Source: Pelargonium nanum | Taxonomy: Eukaryota; Streptophyta; Magnoliopsida; Geraniales; Geraniaceae | DNA: 27,492 nt | Reading direction: 5' to 3' | Assembly (NCBI GenBank): GCA_036897485.1 | Contig: JAYMTF010000991.1 | Location: 1 to 27,492, forward strand | Part shown: positions 20,954 through 27,492 of the stretch, piece after piece | How the letters are laid out: every line of letters begins with the position of its first letter | How positions within the stretch are numbered: the stretch's first letter is position 1 | Notes under the pieces: generated by a model | Seen by the model: only the letters and a program-made list of their open reading frames with translations | Database searches by the model: none | Told to the model about the DNA's origin: nothing | Program-made: the position numbers and the translations under genes

Positions 20954-23703
20954 ATGGCGAAGAGAAGAATGAAGAAGCCTACGAGTTCAGGGGCACCTTC
21001 AAATCAATCGAACGTGGGAAGGACTATAGAGAAAAGGGTAAGGAGGAATAGAAAAAATCAAAAGGGTAATGTAGCTTCAACCTCCACTGGAGTCTTATCT
21101 TCAGTGTCCGCTCTCAGTACCGTTACAAATTCTAATGTTGTTGGTGCTACTAGCCCAACTCGTGCTTTAACTACTACAAGTAGTAAAGCTATTGAGAAAA
21201 AAAATGACAACGATGATGGGAAGCAAATCTCTGAGGACAAAAGAAAGGGCAAGGATAATGGGAAGCAACTCTCTGAGGACAAAAGAAAGGAGAAGGATAG
21301 TGGGAAGCAAAACTCTGAGTACAAAAGAAAGGACAAGGAGAGTGAGGAGCGAAGCTCCAAGGGAAAACGAAAAGACAAAGGGAGTGAGAAGCAAAGTACT
21401 GAAGGACAAAGGAGGGCCGATGTGGGTAGAGATCGGAGCGCTGGGTTTATCTTTATGTGTAATGCGAAAACAAAACCGGAATGCTATCAATATCGTGTTT
21501 TTGGCCTTCCAAGAGGGAAGTTAGAAGTTGTAGAAAAAATTAAGTTAGGTGCAAAGCTCTTCTTGTATGACTTTGACTTGAAGCTTCTCTATGGTGTCTA
21601 CATTGCCACTTCAAGTGGAAAGTTGAACTTGGAAAGAAATGCATTCAGAGGAGGTTTTCCGGCTCAGGTAACATGGATTTCTTTTTTAATGAAATAGAAT
21701 AGCATTCACTTGAAATGGTGGAACCTATATGTGATTCCATAAAAGACATGTTGAACTTAAACTTAAGCTAGATTAATACCCTTTCTGAGTAGTCGAGCTA
21801 TGTTTATTTTTTCCATGGATTTATATATTGAGCATCAAGATCATATGAGCTTGATCTTGATCTATGAAACATGTTCTCCTTAGGGGTATAATCAAGTCGA
21901 TACTTGGGTACCTTTGACTTTAAGTATGTACTAAGTTCTTGCTCGGAAGTAGGGGTATAATCAAGCCGAACTGAGTTTAAAGTTGCTAAGTCTTGGTTTG
22001 GCTCAGAGATGAGCGACATATCTCCTAATTCCAAACTATTTGTTAAACTCAAGCTTGAATGAGATTAGAAAATTAGGCTTGAGCATGAATGAATAAAAAA
22101 TAATTATGCTTGACTTATACAAAAATTAAGATTGAGCACTTTACTATATACCTTTGAGCATGAACAATAAATTTTAACATTTTTTTCACATGATACATAT
22201 TATGTAATCTTTAAGTATGTCAATTATAGTCTTATGAATTGTGCACGCAATTTTGCGTCGTCACACCAGGTGCGGCCGTACGGTGCATGATTCTTGCCAT
22301 TGGCCACCCATGGCACAACAATTTTCGAAGGGCGTGCCTTTCACATGCCATTTGGCAAGGGGCATTGCACGATTCGACACAACTGAGTCTCGCCTTGGGT
22401 GTAGTCAAAATATCGGGTTTTTTTTTGGGGTACAATCAAACATCTTGGGTGTAGTCAAAATAATTTGATTTTGTGATTATTAGCGTGCATCCCTTCTTTT
22501 CCTCCACTCCGTTCTTTATAAAATATGTGTAAAATTACAAGCTCATCTTTTGTTTCATATTTTCAGTCACTAATTTATGGGTATGCACATTCTTATGTAA
22601 AGTTTTCAATATTTTTATGCTTAATTTCTAGTTTTTTAAAACAATTAACATTATCTTTCATGTGTAACTTCTAGTTTGTCAAACAATGAACTGTAATCAC
22701 TTGATAACCATCTCTGTGTTTTAAAACTTGAAGATGATGAACTTTTGACTTTATATATGTGATACTCAATTTGTGAAACATTTTGCATTTGATGTGTGTG
22801 GTGCATTAAAGCATTTGTATTTTAATATAAAAAATGTAAATTGTGAATGGATTGTTTTACTTAGTTTCGTTCTGTTTATGTTTTGTTTGGCTCAGGTGAG
22901 ATTCAAGGTTTATCAAGATTGTTTGCCACTTCCCGAGTCAACCTTCAAACAAGCAATCAAGGAGAACTATGATGGTCGAGAGGGGGTCTCTAGGTTCAGA
23001 CAAGAGCTCAATAGTAAACAAGTATGAAGACTTTCATAGTCCTGCCCTCTTTTTATATAAAAATTTTCATTGCTCATCTCGTAACTGTTCCTGTTGTAAT
23101 GGAAATTGCTTGTGGTGCAGGTCCGGAAACTCATTTCTCTGTTCCGCCCAATTACTGTGCAGTCACATGCTTCTCGTGCCCCGCCTGTTGCAAGTCCTGG
23201 CTTGCTCCCAACTCCAATTGTGCACGAAGTATATCAGCCACTAGCAAGGCTACCTCAAGAGGAATCATATCTCTCAGGGGTGCGCCATGAAACTCAATCA
23301 GAGCACATACTCCCATATCCACTATTGGGACGTGTACAAGCTCCAGTAGAGCCTCGGCATGTTATTCATGAGGATTCTCTTCGTCATCACACTGACTCAT
23401 ATTATTTGAAGGAATCTCATCAGCCTCACATATCCGAAAGAGAATTAGTTTCTGCTCAAGATCCTTACAGAAGGTATATTTCAAGCATTATATTCAGTTG
23501 TTTAATATTGCAATAGGTTCATTTGTTTTAAATACATACACACACACACACGCACATATATGTATGAATGTACACATGCGCGCGCGCTTTTATCGAGAGC
23601 AAAGAATCCAGGCCAATAAACTTTTGGCTTAGGCTAAAGCCACCAATGAGATTTAAACATCTCATTAAAAACTTTTGGATACAGCATTCTCTCTCTCTCT
23701 CTC

Positions 23704-23741
<38 letters not shown>

Positions 23742-24958
23742 TGTGTGTGTGTGTAATGATTTCTAGCTCGTAGGGGCATCAATGTGATTAGATAGATCAT
23801 TTTCTTATATGTTATTTATTAATATCACTGCTTGCCTTTAAGTTATCTTCTACTTCCATACCAGGAATCCTTATATTGTACAATAAGTTCTGTTCTATCT
23901 GCAAATTTCACATGATAAAATCAATTCTTTGCTTCTTTTGGACTAGGATACAGGTATCGAAAATATTTTAGGTAACATTTGGATTAGATTTTTTTTGGTC
24001 ATGAGAATGGCTTTGGAATGGTCTGTTGTCCTTAATTTTTGCCATTGTCCCATTTTCTTATTAAATCCAATCGCTACCTTAAACGCTTAGGTATGGAGCC
24101 AGCAATTTGGACTTGAACCTGCGGGCTGACCCAAAAATTTGCTGGTTCATGTCACATAAAATGGACCAACCAATTTTTTGAGTCGTTTCTCATCAACTAC
24201 GGGTCAGGCAAACCTGTGTGCATGCAGAACCTGGCCCGAATGAACCGTTGATCCTTTTGGGGCGGACTCTTAGGACTTCTCGATCTGAAACCTCTTAGCT
24301 TTAGTTGACCACGTAAAGGAGCCAAGCTCTGGACCAGGCTCTTGTCCTTTAAATTCTTTGAGACAGTTCTAACTGATTTGATCTGAATATATAAATACAA
24401 ATGCTGATTTTGTTAGTCTGAAAAGAAATCTTCTGCCAAAATTTATCTGACACGTTTTCATTTTTGTCATCAGTCAATAAAGTGGTGGCAACAGGTTGGG
24501 AACCTGATAGGAATTAGCTTGTATTACTTGAACTTGTTAGATAGAAATTGCCAAATCAGAATCCAATGCTCATGAATCACACTGCCCCCTTTTTCAGGTA
24601 CTTGGTTGGTTCTGATTCGGTTCCAAGGGAGCAAGCTGTCAGTTACGATCCCGACTATCACGGACTCCATCTGTCAAGGAGTAGAGATGTTCTCCCAGAA
24701 AACACTGATGATTACTATAGTCCCCATCTTTCAGTACATACACACGCCTTGGCACCATCATCTTATGCGCTACCACCGGCTTATGCTCATAGGGAGTTGC
24801 TGACGTCGACCTATCAGCCGTATTATGCCATACAAGGCCGTGATTACAGAGACACTCTTCAAAGATCAGATGCTAGAGCTGGCGTCAGTATGGTGGAGAC
24901 AAATTTGCCAGTCTCGTCTCGTTACTCTTTTGCCGGAGCAACTCCATCTCATCGCTGA
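20954..24958 (+). CDS. DCD (development and cell death) domain protein
   Basis: Four coding exons: 20954-21667, 22896-23021, 23121-23473, 24598-24958; the introns are GT-AG. The total is 1554 nt, giving 517 aa. Residues 1-91 are basic and Ser/Thr-rich with likely nuclear signals ([19 protein letters not shown]). Residues 92-161 are five 14-residue charged repeats. Residues 164 to about 291 form the plant-specific DCD domain, with its diagnostic motifs FGLP, LFL, PAQV and PLPE all present, and it starts GFIFMC. Residues 292-517 are Pro/His/Tyr-rich with no recognised fold. DCD proteins such as soybean N-rich proteins respond to stress, pathogens and hormones and promote cell death; biochemical function is unknown. 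The start is the first ATG after a good acceptor (AACAG|CATCACC), with a Kozak-like ACCATGG context. The subgroup is uncertain; the DCD is central rather than terminal. Confidence 0.92.
21227..21436 (+). repeat. Five 42-bp tandem repeats coding a 14-residue charged repeat
   Basis: Residues 92-161 of the DCD protein are five units: [56 protein letters not shown] and [14 protein letters not shown]. They decay toward the DCD domain. The phase is exactly 42 bp, which points to tandem duplication within the exon. The region should be disordered or a single charged helix. Confidence 0.9.
21882..22070. mobile_element. Degraded repeat in the first coding intron of the DCD gene
   Basis: AGGGGTATAATCAAGTCGA at 21882 recurs at 21951 with one change (69-bp period), followed by CTCAAGCTTGAATGAGATT. 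The GGGTATAATCAAGCCGA/CTCAAGCTTG wording resembles a common family of short plant repeats. No transposase or clear ends are present. The host intron is 21668-22895. Confidence 0.4.
22283..22370. repeat. Imperfect hairpin in the first coding intron of the DCD gene
   Basis: GTGCATGATTCTTGCCATTG at 22283 pairs with the reverse complement of 22348-22370 (GTGCAATGCCCCTTGCCAAA). The arms are about 22 nt and the loop about 44 nt. The surrounding 22230-22400 is much more GC-rich than the rest of the intron. No known microRNA is recognised in either arm. Confidence 0.4.
22394..22463. repeat. Short direct repeat
   Basis: CTTGGGTGTAGTCAAAATA occurs twice, starting near 22394 and 22444, about 50 bp apart within the same intron, separated by a T8 run and GGGGTACAATCAAACA. 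This is probably part of a repeat-element end. Confidence 0.7.
23536..23590. repeat. (CA)n / (CG)n microsatellite
   Basis: A CA run, then ATATATGTATG, then ACACATGCGCGCGCGC, near the 5' end of the DCD intron 23474-24597. The purine-pyrimidine alternation could favour Z-DNA, but this is inference. Confidence 0.85.
23690..23754. repeat. (CT)n then palindromic (AC)n(GT)n microsatellite
   Basis: A CT run, TATATA, then AC repeats to 23738 that switch without a gap to GT repeats (23739-23754). The last 16 bases of AC and the 16 bases of GT form a perfect 32-bp palindrome. Confidence 0.95.
23967..24083. mobile_element. Short MITE-like element in the last DCD intron
   Basis: The left end TTTTAGGTAACATTTGGATT pairs with the right end, which in reverse complement reads TTTAAGGTAGCGATTGGATT. 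The element is about 115 bp, T-rich, with no coding capacity. The target duplication was not resolved. Confidence 0.5.
24085..24260. mobile_element. hAT-like repeat fragment in the last DCD intron
   Basis: It contains GCCAGCAATTTGGACTTGAA, CTGCGGGCTGACCC, CGGGTCAGGCAAACCTG and CCTGGCCCGAATG, wording close to the other hAT-like repeats in this window (9385, 10361, 12764). It abuts the small MITE at 23967-24083. Boundaries are approximate. Confidence 0.4.
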
Positions 24959-25250
24959 ACAACGGGGCAGCCTTTACCTTCCTGTCTGGTGTGTCAAAGT
25001 CGGATTTGAATGCAACTATGGTTCCTTGTCTTTCCAGCAAATTGCCATGTCTCGGTTCTTGTCTTTGTCTGCGTTGTGATTAAGCTGGCATTGAAATGAG
25101 ACTCCAAATGACAGAATGTTATTTCTCGATTGTGGATGAAAACCATATTGAATCCAAGACTTGTGTTATGTGATGAAACCTTGAACTTTTGTTGGGTTTA
25201 TTATTACTGGTCAGTGAATGCTTATGACGAGTAGTAGTCTTCAATGGATC
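24959..25250 (+). other. 3' UTR of the DCD gene (end estimated)
   Basis: Sequence after the TGA at 24956-24958, T-rich with TTGTGTTATGTGATG. No exact AATAAA is present; the end is a guess from composition. A shifted open frame over 24825-25079 overlaps the coding exon and is taken as a shadow. Confidence 0.35.
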
Positions 25251-26435
25251 ATATACTTGAGTTTTCCTTACCCGACTTAATAAGCTACAAATTCACAACT
25301 TCTCGTATCGAGGTATATGTCTTCACTATTGAGTCATCTTTAATAGACGTATTGGACATAAGTTAACAAAGAGAAAAGTTGCGAAGAAGGGTAGAAATTG
25401 AATTAACAAAAGGATTAATGGGTACTATTGGAAAAAAAATCATACTTGAGATTGTCAATTGTGAATCGTCACATTATTGTACGTACAAGTCATGTGTGAA
25501 TCGTGAATCAGTTTACAATACGAACGTTAAAACACATTTTGAAATGTTGTTTTTAAAAATTTAGTGGGAACCCTCATCTAGAAAGAGACAATCCTTCAAA
25601 GATTTCATCACGACTCCAATAATTATCTGTCAGTAGATGTATCATAAAATATAGTAAGAGAATATTATTTGAACTCAAGCTGCATGCTCTTGTAAGTGTC
25701 AACTAACTCCACACAAAAGATCTTTCATTATAATCGAGGCAGTGAGGCACTATACTTGGTTGCAGCGTAGAACAAAGTCTGCAAGTCTTCACACATCTAC
25801 CTTACACACCACGCCTGAACACATCTTGCCATGTCCACTTAACGCGTCTGCTTCACCGTGCCATGTTGAGTATCATGTTGCACCACAAAACAGAGCTCGC
25901 CAAGGGAGCAGCCTCGGCACGCCTTGTTTACATTCCTCTCACTTCGCACATCGCCCAACATGTCAGGTTGCAGCAGAACTTACATGATCTCGCTCACCCA
26001 CTTTCCACTCGCGTTGGCCAGCCTCACGCTAATCGTCGCGACACTATCCTGTATTGTAGTGCATAACCACATGATGATCGTGACACTCCTCTTAGCTACA
26101 ACAAGAAGAAATATTATGTTTCAATCTCACACCTCTCCAACGCGATGCCCCCACTCTCCCGAGTGCTCCATCCACACACTGCACGCGTCACGAAGTGATT
26201 CCCGAATGAGACAATTTCACACCTCCTATATTAGTAACGAGTCGGTCCACATCAACCTTTTCGAACAATCCAAATAACTACTTATCCATTGAATTTTTTA
26301 TCCATCATACTCCATCCTTATTCAATACAAACAAACAAATGCAACCTTAATCTTCCATTATTTCCAATCAAGAAAAATATCACACTAAAAACCATTAGAT
26401 TTTGCATGGTGTGACCATCTAACGACCACACACAC
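25251..26435. other. Intergenic region upstream of the plastid protein gene
   Basis: 25251-25740 is AT-rich with nothing recognised. 25740-26260 is C-rich on the plus strand with several overlapping short frames (81-117 codons) whose translations resemble no known family and lack exon signals. The last ~170 bp should hold the promoter of the gene at 26505, but no convincing TATA box was found. Confidence 0.5.
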
Positions 26436-26504
26436 ACAAACACTCCAAAAACAAAACAGAAAATAACAAAATCGGAAAGCTGAAGTGATTGATTTTGCTC
26501 CGAC

Positions 26505-26771
26505 ATGGCCGCACGAGTGCTATCGGCAGCTCTAGTGGCGACGGTGGCGGCTGCTGCTCCGATTCCGGCCACCGCCCGCACCTCACGGACCAAGTTTCCG
26601 GCGACGACTACGAGCCTCCAATTTAGTTCACTCTCTTCACTTTCATCGTTCTCTACAGCTTCACCTCGAACTGGATTGGTGCAGTGCAAGGCTCTGGGCG
26701 ATTCTATTGATCGGACGGTTTATCAAGGCACTTTCGGCCCCTGGACCGTCGATTCCACCGACGTCCGAGAG
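26505..26771 (+). CDS. First exon of a chloroplast protein, probable DUF2301 membrane protein (gene continues past the window)
   Basis: Eighty-nine codons start at the first ATG of an A/C-rich leader and end in frame at a donor (CGAGAG|GTAATT, exon end 26771). Residues 1 to about 65 look like a chloroplast transit peptide: rich in Ala, Ser and Thr, with no acidic residues, ending near VQCKA. The visible mature part, TVYQGTFGPWTVDSTDVRE, resembles from memory the N-terminal signature of the DUF2301 integral membrane family shared by cyanobacteria and plant plastids (YQG.(F/Y)G.(W/F)T). The membrane segments expected to follow would lie in later exons outside the window. The family call is moderate; the transit peptide and exon call are firmer. 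Confidence 0.6.
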
Positions 26772-27492
26772 GTAATTTCTGTTCATTGTTCTGATTTTTT
26801 TTTCAGGTTCTTTGGGTTTTTATTGTGGTTGTTTGTGAATTGAATTATATGAAGATTTTGTGGTTTTTATTAGATTTTGTTTGGTGGGTTTTTTCATCTG
26901 CTGAGGTTCTTGTGTGCCCTTTTGAAAAGTTTGGATTTTTCTTGTTTTTCTCTAAATCTTCTGTTCAATTTTAGAGCCTGAAATGTTAGAAAAAGAGGTT
27001 ACTTTGTGGGTTTGTTGTTGAGCATCTTAGCTTCAGTGGAGCTCTTAGCTATAAGTTTAATCTTTTAGTTGAATTGGTGATGGTTGGAGAGCTTGTTAAT
27101 CAATTGTTCGAATAATGTTTGCCATAATGGACTTGCTCGTGAGTAGCTTACCTAAACTCTGCGGTTAAGCTTTAAGTTGATTAGTGTGCGTCACGGTGGA
27201 CTTGCCTGTGAGGAAGTGTATTATAGTGTAAAACTATAATGGGGCTCTAAATCATAATCTCGGGTTCTCAACTATAAGCTTTTGCTTCAAGTTGAATTGT
27301 GGTCGCAGCACTAGGCTTGCAAGTGAGGGGGTGTTTTGAAGCATGGTTGTTAAAAATCCCGATTCACGATCCGATTCACGATCCGATTCCCGATCCGATT
27401 CACGATTTGGAGGTTAAAAGATTCAAGACCATGTTTGAATCTTGGAATGACATGAATCTTGCATGAATCCCGATTCAACCCGATTGAATCCT
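26772..27492 (+). other. First intron of the plastid protein gene (incomplete)
   Basis: T-rich intron sequence with no convincing acceptor before the window ends. It contains three diverged copies of GGACTTGC(T/C)(C/T)GTGAG near 27130, 27200 and 27318. These resemble wording found at plant retrotransposon ends (CTTGCAAGTGAGGGGGTGTT), so a transposon relic is likely. The last ~145 bp are a different repeat. Confidence 0.5.
27360..27407. repeat. Four tandem copies of a 12-bp unit
   Basis: CGATTCACGATC is repeated head to tail four times, with one change in copy 3 and one in copy 4. It is followed by TTGGAGGTTAAAAGATTCAA and, near the window end, by CCCGATTCAACCCGATTGAA. It probably belongs to an interspersed element that runs past the window. 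Confidence 0.95.

Noticed and set aside
21058..21490. Minus-strand frames rich in Phe/Leu/Ser opposite the DCD exon
   Set aside because: They are the antisense shadow of the 42-bp repeat array in the DCD coding exon.
22283..22370. A known conserved microRNA gene
   Set aside because: The arms were compared by eye with miR169, miR397, miR398, miR399, miR408 and miR482 and none fits, so only an unnamed hairpin is reported.
23528..23800. Frames coding runs of CVCVCV or HTHTHT
   Set aside because: They are microsatellite translations within an intron.
25742..26277. A protein-coding gene upstream of the plastid gene
   Set aside because: Overlapping short frames with no recognisable domain, start context or splice structure; composition alone explains them.
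1..27492. tRNA genes, rRNA, CRISPR arrays, viral or bacterial systems
   Set aside because: No tRNA A/B box pair, rRNA segment, regularly spaced repeat array, or viral or bacterial gene was seen. The window is ordinary plant nuclear DNA with transposon relics.

Overview
This is nuclear DNA from a higher plant, most likely a core eudicot. The evidence is AT-rich intergenic sequence, many GT-AG introns, untranslated first exons, plant-only gene families (Mei2-like AML, DCD domain) and a chloroplast-targeted protein. The protein sequences look woody-rosid, perhaps Rosaceae, but that is only an impression. No prokaryotic, viral or CRISPR feature is present. All gene models were built by hand from splice sites and reading frames; no alignment or transcript data were available.

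Layout: (1) 1-3200 is AT-rich intergenic DNA ending in degraded hAT-like repeat sequence. (2) 3200-11285 (+) is a complete Mei2-like (AML) RNA-binding protein gene: a non-coding first exon carrying a short uORF, then 14 coding exons giving 971 aa with three RRMs. Its introns hold at least four transposon relics. (3) 11286-12120 is a convergent intergenic gap. (4) 12120-16955 (-) is a complete otubain-type deubiquitinase gene (OTU1 family, 307 aa, 8 coding exons) with an untranslated first exon, a 1.3 kb first intron and a probable 3' UTR intron. (5) 16990-17660 is a spacer between two inverted arms. (6) 17668-18715 (+) is an inverted copy of the OTU1 leader exon plus the start of its first intron. 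(7) 20954-24958 (+) is a complete DCD-domain protein gene (517 aa, four coding exons) that may use the duplicated OTU1 leader as its own untranslated first exon. (8) 26505-27492 (+) holds the first coding exon (89 aa, chloroplast transit peptide) of a probable DUF2301 plastid membrane protein; the gene runs off the window.

The genes do not form a pathway: RNA binding in meiosis and meristems, ubiquitin editing, stress or cell-death signalling, and a plastid membrane protein. The most unusual structure is the ~1 kb inverted duplication between OTU1 and the DCD gene. It copies the transcribed start of OTU1 head-to-head but not its promoter, and so may have given the DCD gene a new leader. Other points are a uORF that is the first AUG of the AML message, a duplicated segment with an enhancing-intron-like motif in the AML leader intron, a MITE about 21 bp from an OTU1 splice donor, a Stowaway MITE with another element nested inside it, and a five-copy 14-residue charged repeat in the DCD protein.
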